Of a DNA stretch of 14,281 nucleotides, positions 1-6,982 are shown one piece after another. The stretch's first letter is position 1. The number at the start of each line of letters is the position of its first letter. Made by a program: the position numbers and the translations under genes. Origin of the DNA: CAXRDE01 sp964342365 (lineage in GTDB: Bacteria; Cyanobacteriota; Sericytochromatia; UBA7694); assembly GCA_964342365.1 (NCBI GenBank), contig CAYFGW010000123.1, forward strand, positions 1-14,281, given 5' to 3'. The notes under the pieces were generated by a model that did no database searches, was not told where the DNA came from, and saw nothing but the letters and a program-made list of their open reading frames with translations.

Positions 1-1
1 A

Positions 2-178
2 GGAGCAGATTGTGCGGTATTACCCGACGGTAGACTACTTATTTTTGAATTTAATGCCAGCATGCTCTTTTTTGACAGTTTAAAAGATGACATGGTGCAT
101 TTGCGTAAACCCATTGGTCGCATCAAACAAGCCATAGTCAAGGCCGCTGATCAGAAAATGGGCATGGGCCATAAATAG
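2..178 (+). CDS. ATP-grasp family protein, 3' end only (partial)
   Basis: This is an open frame running in from the left edge and ending at TAG 176-178, leaving 58 visible codons. It matches the C-terminus of the next gene closely: both contain GADCA, then a Gly, then LLIFE, N, SMLFF and LKDD in the same order. The segment is the last catalytic strand of an ATP-grasp fold, where the Asp of GADC and the Glu and Asn of the FEFN stretch would hold Mg-ATP. The full protein would presumably be a carboxylate-amine/thiol ligase-like enzyme, but its substrate-binding part lies outside the window. It ends 5 bases before the next start codon, so the two are probably one operon made by tandem duplication. 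The family call rests on similarity to its neighbour. Confidence 0.75.
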   Translation, partial: GADCAVLPDGRLLIFEFNASMLFFDSLKDDMVHLRKPIGRIKQAIVKAADQKMGMGHK

Positions 179-183
179 TTACC

Positions 184-1200
184 ATGAGTCGTAAAAACAT
201 ACTTTTTGTGACGGGCCTACCTGACGATGGCCGCGTGGAAATCGTCAGGGTCAATCCCGGTAACCATAAACCCCGCTACAAATATACGGGCAACTGTGAC
301 TTCTATGGTTACATCAACCCGCCGCACTGGAAACGCAGGCAATTATTTCTGAACCATCATCCGCTGGACATTGAACTGAGCGCTAAAACCCATGCCCTGA
401 TTAATCAGGTTTCAGATGCGGATACCCATGCTCACGTTTTGCAACACCTACAAGACGTCAGCCAGAAGCATCCAAACATTCCCATATTTAATCGCCCTGA
501 GCACATTCTCAAGACGCGCCGAGATCGTGTGTACCACTTATTGAAAGATATTGAGGGTGTTATTGTTCCAAAAACCTTACGCATTCAGCCTCGCTCCCCT
601 CAGGACATCCTTGAGGCCATGGAAACACACAACATTTCATTTCCATTCATTTTCAGAGCATGCGGCCTTCACGGGGGAAAACAAATGGTTCGCCTTGAAT
701 CCGCTCAAGATCTGAGCGCTTTAAATGCTTTTGCTTTAGACGGCCGTGACTACTATTTAATTGCTTTTATCGATAGTTCACAAGAAGGGGTTTATCATAA
801 GTTTCGCATTGTCTCCATTCAGGGAGACACCGTGCTCAGGCACGCTCGTTACGGTACCCGTTGGCTCATGCATTATGGCAACAGTAAGGTATTCATGGAT
901 CAAAACCCCGAATACCAGCACCGCGAAGCCTGTTTATTAGAACATTATGAAACCCGCTTAAAACCGCAGCTGCACGAACGCTTTCAGGCCGTTTATGAAC
1001 GTATTCCCCTGGATCTTGTGGGCGCAGACTGTGCGCTCATGTCCAACGGCGATTTGCTCATTTTTGAACTCAACAGCAGTATGTTATTTTTTGCAAACCT
1101 TAAAGATGACGGCAGCAACCCTATTCCAAGGCCCATTCATATTCCTTTAAAAAAAATCAAAGAAAAAATGATCCGCATTGTAGAAGCTTATGGACAATAA
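184..1200 (+). CDS. ATP-grasp domain protein (putative carboxylate-amine ligase-like enzyme)
   Basis: A 338-residue soluble protein with the order of motifs expected of an ATP-grasp enzyme. A lead-in with NRPEHILKTRRD (about 103-114) and VPKT (128-131) precedes a glycine-rich ATP-binding stretch, FIFRACGLHGGKQM (155-168). Then come the hinge strand YLIAFIDS (191-198), the strand KFRIVSIQG (206-214), and the metal-binding end GADCALMSNGDLLIFELN (280-297) with D282, E295 and N297. The NRPE...RRD...VP.T...R..G.HGG pattern resembles the ATP-grasp module I know from the C-terminus of some TPR proteins in alphaproteobacteria; this link is from memory. The usual reaction is ATP-dependent joining of a carboxylate to an amine or thiol, but the substrate cannot be read here. 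The start ATG lies 5 bases after the upstream paralogue's stop, with no strong Shine-Dalgarno, which fits coupled translation. The stop overlaps the next gene by 11 bases. Confident on fold, not on function. Confidence 0.8.
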   Translation: MSRKNILFVTGLPDDGRVEIVRVNPGNHKPRYKYTGNCDFYGYINPPHWKRRQLFLNHHPLDIELSAKTHALINQVSDADTHAHVLQHLQDVSQKHPNIPIFNRPEHILKTRRDRVYHLLKDIEGVIVPKTLRIQPRSPQDILEAMETHNISFPFIFRACGLHGGKQMVRLESAQDLSALNAFALDGRDYYLIAFIDSSQEGVYHKFRIVSIQGDTVLRHARYGTRWLMHYGNSKVFMDQNPEYQHREACLLEHYETRLKPQLHERFQAVYERIPLDLVGADCALMSNGDLLIFELNSSMLFFANLKDDGSNPIPRPIHIPLKKIKEKMIRIVEAYGQ

Positions 1201-2350
1201 TATATATGCACACTATCCGGAGTCTTGCTTATCTGTTGCCTGCTGTGTAGATTTGACACCTCAAGCTTTTAGTCAGTCAGGTTTAAAGGCCCTCCAGAAC
1301 GTTTCAAAACAGGCTGATAAAACCGCCGCTTTGATATATAAAAACATCACCACACCGTCGTACCGAGACCACTTATTTGAGTGCCTTGCGCAAGCTATTT
1401 TTAATGCATTGCACCACCTGGACATGGTTTTGCCAGACTGTTCAAGAGAGGATAGTGACACAGTCACAGAGCGTTACTTTGCCACGCAAAAAGGCACTAC
1501 ACAAAAGATCGTTGAATATAAAGTTTATGACGGATTTTTTCGACAGTATCGCTTTTCACAACAGAATGTACTTTCCTTTTTAAAATCTTGTTTGGAGCTA
1601 TGGTATAACATTTGTCTGGATCTCAGATACTTATCTTTCCCTTCAGATGAAACCCATCATCTGTTATGTGCCTTATCAGATACCGTAAAAATGGGCTGTC
1701 ATCAAATTTATGCCCGTCCTGAGAAGGAAACGATTGCGGAAATAGCCATACCTTCACCGAAGGCAAAAGCGTACGAAGCGTTCTGGCATAAAAGAAGCTG
1801 TATCGAAGATCAAAACACTCAGATACACATTGCCTTTTACCGCTGGTTCACCGGCCACCAACTGTGGAATTTGAGTTTGAATCTTTTGACAGCACTGATA
1901 AAAAACGCATCAGAATCTGAAAACTGTTCACATCTAAAACAGATCAGTTGTATCACGCGGGGTTCCATCAGCATGCTCTGGTATACCATGCAATTTCCTT
2001 CTCCCCTTTATCAGCAGCATATCTCAAAAGCCATGGAAGCGTACTCGATTAAACACGGCTCCAGAGGACTCTCGGGAAGCATTGGGCAGGACTATACGCA
2101 TTATGCCCGGGCACTTAGCCAGTTGTGCAAAGCTGAAAGACCCGAATATGAAGAACATATAGCGTACTTGCACCATCTGGATCTTTTGTTTCATGAACAC
2201 CACCTGATTCTGGCCAACGAAAAGGTAGGGCTGAACTACTACTCCATTTTACAAAGGGTATCAGGCAGCTCTAAGCCCCGACGGGTGTCGCCAGCCATTG
2301 TGGGCATGCGTGAACGCTACAGAGCCAAACGCTTTCTTAAGAAATTTTAA
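1190..2350 (+). CDS. Protein of unknown function, partner of the ATP-grasp genes
   Basis: A 386-residue protein I do not recognise. It has no signal peptide and no convincing membrane span. It looks mostly helical, is rich in His, Tyr and Cys for a cytoplasmic protein, and ends in a strongly basic tail (RRVSPAIVGMRERYRAKRF, about 365-383). Histidine-rich patches include HHLD near residue 75 and the LHHLDLLFHEHHLIL stretch about 327-341, which could suggest a metal or cofactor pocket, but no known motif is visible. The ATG at 1190 sits inside the last codons of the ATP-grasp gene (11-base overlap), so translation is probably coupled and the two products probably act together, perhaps as enzyme and substrate-binding or carrier partner. 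A purine run AGAAG about 6-10 bases upstream may serve as a weak ribosome-binding site. The reading frame is secure; the function is unknown. Confidence 0.75.
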   Translation: MDNNIYAHYPESCLSVACCVDLTPQAFSQSGLKALQNVSKQADKTAALIYKNITTPSYRDHLFECLAQAIFNALHHLDMVLPDCSREDSDTVTERYFATQKGTTQKIVEYKVYDGFFRQYRFSQQNVLSFLKSCLELWYNICLDLRYLSFPSDETHHLLCALSDTVKMGCHQIYARPEKETIAEIAIPSPKAKAYEAFWHKRSCIEDQNTQIHIAFYRWFTGHQLWNLSLNLLTALIKNASESENCSHLKQISCITRGSISMLWYTMQFPSPLYQQHISKAMEAYSIKHGSRGLSGSIGQDYTHYARALSQLCKAERPEYEEHIAYLHHLDLLFHEHHLILANEKVGLNYYSILQRVSGSSKPRRVSPAIVGMRERYRAKRFLKKF

Positions 2351-2372
2351 GACACAAAATTTTTTTTTTTTT
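2342..2372 (+). terminator. Possible weak AT-only terminator with a 13-T run
   Basis: AAATTTT (2342-2348) and AAAATTT (2356-2362) are exact reverse complements around a 7-base loop, and the T run continues to 2372. The layout is that of an intrinsic terminator for the ATP-grasp operon, but an all-AT stem is weak, so the call is tentative. The left arm overlaps the last codons of the upstream gene. Confidence 0.35.
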
Positions 2373-2399
2373 GATAACATTAATTTAACGTTTTATTAT
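2371..2399 (+). promoter_or_regulatory. Sigma70-type promoter for the NHL lipoprotein gene
   Basis: TTGATA (2371-2376), exactly 17 bases, then TATTAT (2394-2399). This is five of six -35 consensus bases and a good -10 at ideal spacing. It lies about 40 bases before the ATG at 2440, which also has a good ribosome-binding site, AAAAGGA (2425-2431), 8 bases before the start. The 13-T run directly upstream could act as an UP-like element. Confidence 0.65.
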
Positions 2400-2439
2400 C
2401 CCCCTGCCCTATAGCCCTGACTACAAAAGGATACACACC

Positions 2440-5400
2440 ATGAATACCCCGTTGAAATTAACCTATTTTGCACTGGCTCTGAGTATTGGTATTGCCAGTT
2501 GCGCTTCTCCCAACACGCAGCAAGCAGTTACACCCACGGCTTCTCCTGTGGCCAGCAGTTCGTCTGCTCCCACAGAATCTACAAACCGCGCCACCAGCAA
2601 AACTGTCACACTCACCATCAAAGGTGATCCGGCTTTACAGGGGTTTAGCACACAACAAACTCAGGAAATATGTCTTCCTGAGCTCAAAGCATTACAAACC
2701 GAGTTCACCTTACCTGGCCCCCTGAGCGCTGAAGCCAGAACCCGGCTAGAAGCCGAAGGCGCATCTATTGAAGGCAATACCCTCACCATCAATGCTGAAC
2801 TTGCCAGTATTGACGCACTGATTCAGGGCATTGAATTGGAACTGCCGGCTTTGCCTGCGGGGCAACTTAAAGCAGTGACTCACTTACACAACGCTGTGGG
2901 TAACTCCATGGGCAGCCTGAGCTACGATATTGCGCTCAATAGCGATAGTGTTACCCTACTGCTCAAGCCTGCCAAGCCTGAAAACAGTGGCAGCCATTGT
3001 ACGGCCCTGATCCCTGAAATCACAGGAGCAACAATCAACTCAACTGCCGGCGGACTGCTCACCGCCGCCCCTGCCCCCACGCCGGTTTCTTCGGGCTCTC
3101 CAAACTCGCCTTCGGCTCCCGTGACAGATTCTCCTACTGCTAACGGCGTGGCAAGCATCACCTTAGACATTGACAACCGCTTTCTAACACGAGAAGGCGA
3201 AGAACGCACGCTAACCGCCAGTTTGTTTGATGCCAACGGCAACCCCCTACCCAGTAGTGCAGGGGTGATTCAGTGGAGCAGTAACCGGCCTAACGACGTA
3301 TCCATTGACTCTAACGGCAATCTCAAAGCCCTCGTAGGTCTGGGCTTTGCTCAGATTACGGCCACAGTAGCCGGAACGGATATCAAAGATTCCGTACTGT
3401 TTGATGTGACAGACCCCTCGTTCTTTTCATCAAACTCTTCTTCTAATGCGCTCAGCAATAGTGCATCAGAGGAACCTGTAACTGAGCCGCCAGGATTTGC
3501 TGTAAAAGCGCATTTTCAGACTTGCGGCAAGTTAAATGAAGAAATTACGGTGGTGAGCAACGCACCTGATACACTGCCTCGAAAACTGGCCAAAGACAGT
3601 ATCGGAGCCGTTACTGCGGATCTTCAACTGCCAGCAGGCGAGTGGACCATACAAGCCCAAAAAGCCAATGGTGATGTAGTGGGAACCGTACCCGTCACAG
3701 TATCGGGTGCTGGTGAAGTAACCTATACCAAAAAAGGGGGCTCTGCGTTTCGTGCTGAAGGCCTGAGACAGGTGTCAAGCTCTCCTGCTGACTATACCAT
3801 TTCAACATTTGCAGGTGAAAAAGATACTGTTGGGGACGGTTTTCAGGCCACAAATGCACCTATTGGTCGCTTTGATTACGCAAGTTACGATCCCCAGGGC
3901 AATGTGTACTTCTTTTCACCGGATCGCATTCGCCGTATAGATACCAACGGGGTCATTTCCACCATTGCCGGGGGCGGGGCATTTGGAATCCGAAATAATG
4001 GCGACGGTGGTCCTGCTACACAGGCCGTTATTGGGGGTACGCGTGATTTTTTTCGGGCCGATAACGGAGACTTTTTTCTTGTCAGCAACACAAACAATGT
4101 CGGATTAAGACATATAGACTCAGCCACAGGAATTATCAGCAATATCGATAATTCTGTACAGGCTGATTACATCACGGGGGATGCCGCGGGTAATTTATAT
4201 TTTAATGATTTTGGCAGATTCACAAGAGACCATCAACTCAGGAAAAGAGATGCAGCCGGAAACATCACCACATTTTCTGGTAATACAGCAGGGTTTGGCG
4301 GTGATGGCGGTCAGGCTGATGATGCAGCCGTACGTTTTAATGTAATTGTAGATATCGTTGAGCACAATAACGTGCTGTATATCGCAGATCAAAATAATTT
4401 TCGGATTCGCCGCATTGACCTGAACACCAATGTGCTCACAACACTGGCTGGCGATGGAACTGACAGCTCTACAGGAGACGGTGGGCAGGCGAATCTGGCG
4501 ACGATCCGCCGGGTTCAACAACTCTTTGTTCAGGGCAATGACCTGTATTTTATGGAGGAAGGCGATTTTAATAATTCCAGTCATAAATTGCGCAAAATCG
4601 ATTTAAATACCAATGTGATTACCACTGCTGTAGATTTTACAAATCGAGTCGACGACGATAATAGCACAAGCTCCGGGGACGGCGGTCCGTTTGCTGAGGC
4701 GTTCTTTGGCAGTCAGCCCAGAAACTTTAGTGTTGACAGTCAAAATAATATATATATTTTCGATGACGGAAATCAAACCGTGCGCAAAATTGATCCGGCA
4801 CAGCAAGTCGATCGCTTTGCGGGTGGTGGCGTGATTGATAATCAGCCAGCCACCAAAGCCCTGATGGATGATCCCAATGATATTGTTTTTGACTCTAAAG
4901 GCAATGCTTATATTGCCGAACGTAGTGGCGACCGGATTCGAAAGGTAGATACCAATGGCATCATTACCACATTCATGGGGACTGGTGACGGAAGATTCAA
5001 CGGAGACGGAAAACCGGCCACAGAAACCAAAATTGATGAACCCATTGGTCTGGCTTTTAACCCGGAAGAAACCGCCTTGTTTATCACTGAAAGGTCCACA
5101 AATGTGGTGCGCAAACTCGATTTGCAATCGGGACTTGTGAGTACCTTTGCTGGTATACCAAGGCAGAGCGACGATGCACCGGATAATGGAGAAAATGTTC
5201 AGGCAACCGTTGCCAAATTTGATGACCCCGACAGCATTTTGTTTGGCCCCGACGGCAATATCTATATGACTGATGAGGGTGACCCCGCCGTGCGCAAAAT
5301 AGATATTACCACCGGGATTATAACCACTCTGGTTGGTGACCGCAGCGGAAGTGATGGATCTGGACTTGAAATTCAAGAAGGCCCCGCTGATCAGGTGCGC

Positions 5401-5853
5401 TTAGACGAACCGCGTGATCTGAGCTTTGATCCTGACGGCAACTTATATATTGTTAACGAGGATTCCAATACCATTCTCAAACTCGATGTCACAACCAATC
5501 AGGTCACACGCGTGGCTGGCACGGGGGACGGTGGCGTCTACGGTGGAGATGGCCCGGCGTTGCAGGCCAATCTTGATGAGCCTTACGGTATTGAAATCGA
5601 CGCCTGTGGTAACTATGCTTATATCTCAGTTACAAAAGATCATTTTATTACACGTATGAACCTTGCGACAGGCAATATGGAGCTTATTGCAGGTATACCC
5701 AATGATGGCAACAAATTATCGGGAGACGACGGTCCGGCTAAAAACGCGACATTTGATGAGCCCAAACGTATGTTTTTGGATGTGATGGGCAATTTGTATA
5801 TCGCTGACGAAGAAAATGACGTGGTACGTAAACTTGCTCCCAACTTTAATTAG
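2440..5853 (+). CDS. NHL-repeat lipoprotein with Big2-like Ig domain (double beta-propeller)
   Basis: A 1137-residue exported lipoprotein. The N-terminus is hydrophobic and ends in the lipobox IASC, so Cys21 should be lipidated. A low-complexity Ser/Thr/Pro/Ala linker (about 22-50) leads to an all-beta-looking domain with cysteines at 78 and 187, then a second Pro/Ser linker. Residues about 236-327 form a Big2-like Ig domain (IQWSSNRP, VSIDSNGNLKAL, GFAQITATV). A further small beta domain at about 350-445 precedes twelve NHL-type repeats from residue 451 to the end. Each repeat follows the pattern D..GN.YI.D....IRKID...G.I.T.AG..., with GDGGPA loops. Twelve repeats would fit two six-bladed propellers. 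NHL propellers usually bind proteins or glycans and are not enzymes in most bacterial cases, so a surface binding or scaffold role is inferred. It has its own promoter and terminator. Signal peptide, lipobox and NHL calls are firm; the ligand is unknown. Confidence 0.88.
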   Translation: MNTPLKLTYFALALSIGIASCASPNTQQAVTPTASPVASSSSAPTESTNRATSKTVTLTIKGDPALQGFSTQQTQEICLPELKALQTEFTLPGPLSAEARTRLEAEGASIEGNTLTINAELASIDALIQGIELELPALPAGQLKAVTHLHNAVGNSMGSLSYDIALNSDSVTLLLKPAKPENSGSHCTALIPEITGATINSTAGGLLTAAPAPTPVSSGSPNSPSAPVTDSPTANGVASITLDIDNRFLTREGEERTLTASLFDANGNPLPSSAGVIQWSSNRPNDVSIDSNGNLKALVGLGFAQITATVAGTDIKDSVLFDVTDPSFFSSNSSSNALSNSASEEPVTEPPGFAVKAHFQTCGKLNEEITVVSNAPDTLPRKLAKDSIGAVTADLQLPAGEWTIQAQKANGDVVGTVPVTVSGAGEVTYTKKGGSAFRAEGLRQVSSSPADYTISTFAGEKDTVGDGFQATNAPIGRFDYASYDPQGNVYFFSPDRIRRIDTNGVISTIAGGGAFGIRNNGDGGPATQAVIGGTRDFFRADNGDFFLVSNTNNVGLRHIDSATGIISNIDNSVQADYITGDAAGNLYFNDFGRFTRDHQLRKRDAAGNITTFSGNTAGFGGDGGQADDAAVRFNVIVDIVEHNNVLYIADQNNFRIRRIDLNTNVLTTLAGDGTDSSTGDGGQANLATIRRVQQLFVQGNDLYFMEEGDFNNSSHKLRKIDLNTNVITTAVDFTNRVDDDNSTSSGDGGPFAEAFFGSQPRNFSVDSQNNIYIFDDGNQTVRKIDPAQQVDRFAGGGVIDNQPATKALMDDPNDIVFDSKGNAYIAERSGDRIRKVDTNGIITTFMGTGDGRFNGDGKPATETKIDEPIGLAFNPEETALFITERSTNVVRKLDLQSGLVSTFAGIPRQSDDAPDNGENVQATVAKFDDPDSILFGPDGNIYMTDEGDPAVRKIDITTGIITTLVGDRSGSDGSGLEIQEGPADQVRLDEPRDLSFDPDGNLYIVNEDSNTILKLDVTTNQVTRVAGTGDGGVYGGDGPALQANLDEPYGIEIDACGNYAYISVTKDHFITRMNLATGNMELIAGIPNDGNKLSGDDGPAKNATFDEPKRMFLDVMGNLYIADEENDVVRKLAPNFN
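3790..5850 (+). repeat. Twelve NHL-type protein repeats
   Basis: Twelve units of about 50-62 residues, counted by eye from ISTFAG (residue 454) to the C-terminus. Units 7-12 are the best conserved, with the DEP or DDP motif, then a D..GN.Y core, then VRK(I/L)D. Units 1-6 are more worn (unit 3 lacks the GDGGPA loop and unit 6 lacks the AG). This suggests two six-bladed propellers, the second younger or under stronger constraint. Confidence 0.75.
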
Positions 5854-5870
5854 TTCCCCTAACTGAAGTG

Positions 5871-5901
5871 GTCTGCCACGTAGTGTGGCAGACTTTTTTT
5901 T
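5871..5901 (+). terminator. Strong intrinsic terminator after the NHL lipoprotein gene
   Basis: GTCTGCCAC (5871-5879), loop GTAGT, then GTGGCAGAC (5885-5893): a perfect 9-bp stem followed by eight T (5894-5901). It sits 17 bases after the NHL lipoprotein stop codon and ends only 6 bases before the start codon of the next gene. Confidence 0.9.
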
Positions 5902-5907
5902 CAAATC

Positions 5908-6954
5908 ATGACATATTTAACTTTTTTGAGCCCTTTACTCTCTTTTTTTGTGCCCCTGAGCGTTATATTCAGTGTGCTTATGGGTGGTGCATTTTTTTAC
6001 ATTGCTCCCGTCCTGGTGTTTGTGGTGACCCCCATATTTGACTTTCTAGGGGGCAAGACCACACATATGCCTTTACTACATCAAGCAAACAAAACCGTCG
6101 CCCAAACCACCTTCTACAAAGCTGTTCTATGGTGCCATGTAATCTTGCAACCTCTCATCATGCTGCTGGGGGCTTATACGGCTCAGTTTGCAACTCCTGT
6201 TGGGTGGGCATGGCCCGGATTTTTGATATCAATGGCTCTGAGTACGGGCGGTCTGGGTATTAGCGTAGCCCATGAGCTCATTCATCAACCCCGTCGTATG
6301 AAGCGTTACGGAGGGCTACTGCTTTTGCTAAACGTAAACTACATGCACTTTTTTGTGTCTCACCTGCGGGTTCACCACCCTCACGTGGGCACTCCAAAAG
6401 ATCCCACCACTGCACTTCAAAACGAATCTTTTTACCGTTTTTGCTTAAAAAGCATCGTGAGCAATTTTAAGCTGGCGTGGCAATCGGAGCAGCAACGCCT
6501 TCTGCGGCGTCAGCGCAGATTCTGGCATAACCAAATGCTGCTTTTTTCTGTTTTGCCGCTGGCAGTGGTTGTACTGTTATGGGTTCAATGGGGCTGGAAA
6601 GCCAGTTTGTTTTACCTTTTACAATCGGCACTTGGGGTTATTTTACTGGAAGGTGTCAACTACATTGAACATTACGGTTTACAACGAGAACAGCATAATG
6701 GACGTTACGAACGGGTGCAAATTCATCATTCCTGGAACGCTAATTTTGCCCTGAGTAATGCTGCTTTATTTATGCTACAACGCCATTCTGATCACCACAC
6801 TTACCCTGCTCGCCCCTACTTTAAACTTCGGAGCCACTCTCACGCTCCCGAACTGCCCGTGGGTTACGCGGGGCTACTGCCCCTTATTTTATTGCCTGGG
6901 CTCTGGTTTCGCCTCATGAACCCCCGTTTAAAACATCTGAAAAAACCCGTATAA
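5908..6954 (+). CDS. alkB: AlkB-family alkane/fatty-acid monooxygenase (membrane di-iron)
   Basis: A 348-residue integral membrane protein with all AlkB histidine boxes: HELIH (H122, H126), HLRVHH (H152, H156, H157), the NYIEHYGL signature (H255) and LQRHSDHH (H293, H296, H297). The C-terminus ends in the family's PGLWFRLMNPRL. Hydrophobic spans lie at about 7-24, 26-47, 74-92, 98-118, 210-228 and 233-250. AlkB enzymes use a di-iron centre and electrons from rubredoxin to hydroxylate the terminal carbon of alkanes or related chains in the inner membrane. Two box residues differ from the alkane hydroxylases I know: box 1 ends in Gln rather than Lys, and box 2 begins SH with Val before HH instead of EH with Gly, so the substrate may not be an alkane. 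No rubredoxin is in the window. There is no Shine-Dalgarno, and a terminator ends 6 bases before the ATG. I keep this ATG because the hydrophobic N-terminus aligns with the family and the next ATG is far inside it. Family confident, substrate not. Confidence 0.85.
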   Translation: MTYLTFLSPLLSFFVPLSVIFSVLMGGAFFYIAPVLVFVVTPIFDFLGGKTTHMPLLHQANKTVAQTTFYKAVLWCHVILQPLIMLLGAYTAQFATPVGWAWPGFLISMALSTGGLGISVAHELIHQPRRMKRYGGLLLLLNVNYMHFFVSHLRVHHPHVGTPKDPTTALQNESFYRFCLKSIVSNFKLAWQSEQQRLLRRQRRFWHNQMLLFSVLPLAVVVLLWVQWGWKASLFYLLQSALGVILLEGVNYIEHYGLQREQHNGRYERVQIHHSWNANFALSNAALFMLQRHSDHHTYPARPYFKLRSHSHAPELPVGYAGLLPLILLPGLWFRLMNPRLKHLKKPV

Positions 6955-6955
6955 T
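6927..6955 (+). promoter_or_regulatory. Sigma70-type promoter for the second lipoprotein gene
   Basis: TTTAAA (6927-6932), 17 bases, then a perfect TATAAT (6950-6955) that spans the alkB stop codon. Transcription would begin about 20 bases before the ATG at 6983, which has AGAGGA (6971-6976) 6 bases upstream. The second lipoprotein can therefore be expressed without alkB. Confidence 0.55.
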
Positions 6956-6982
6956 GATAAACACAACCAAAGAGGACATCCT

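Noticed and set aside
4603..5376. Long minus-strand open frame (257 codons) inside the NHL lipoprotein gene
   Set aside because: It lies antisense to a well-supported repeat protein, has no recognisable domain, and long antisense frames are expected across regular repeat coding.
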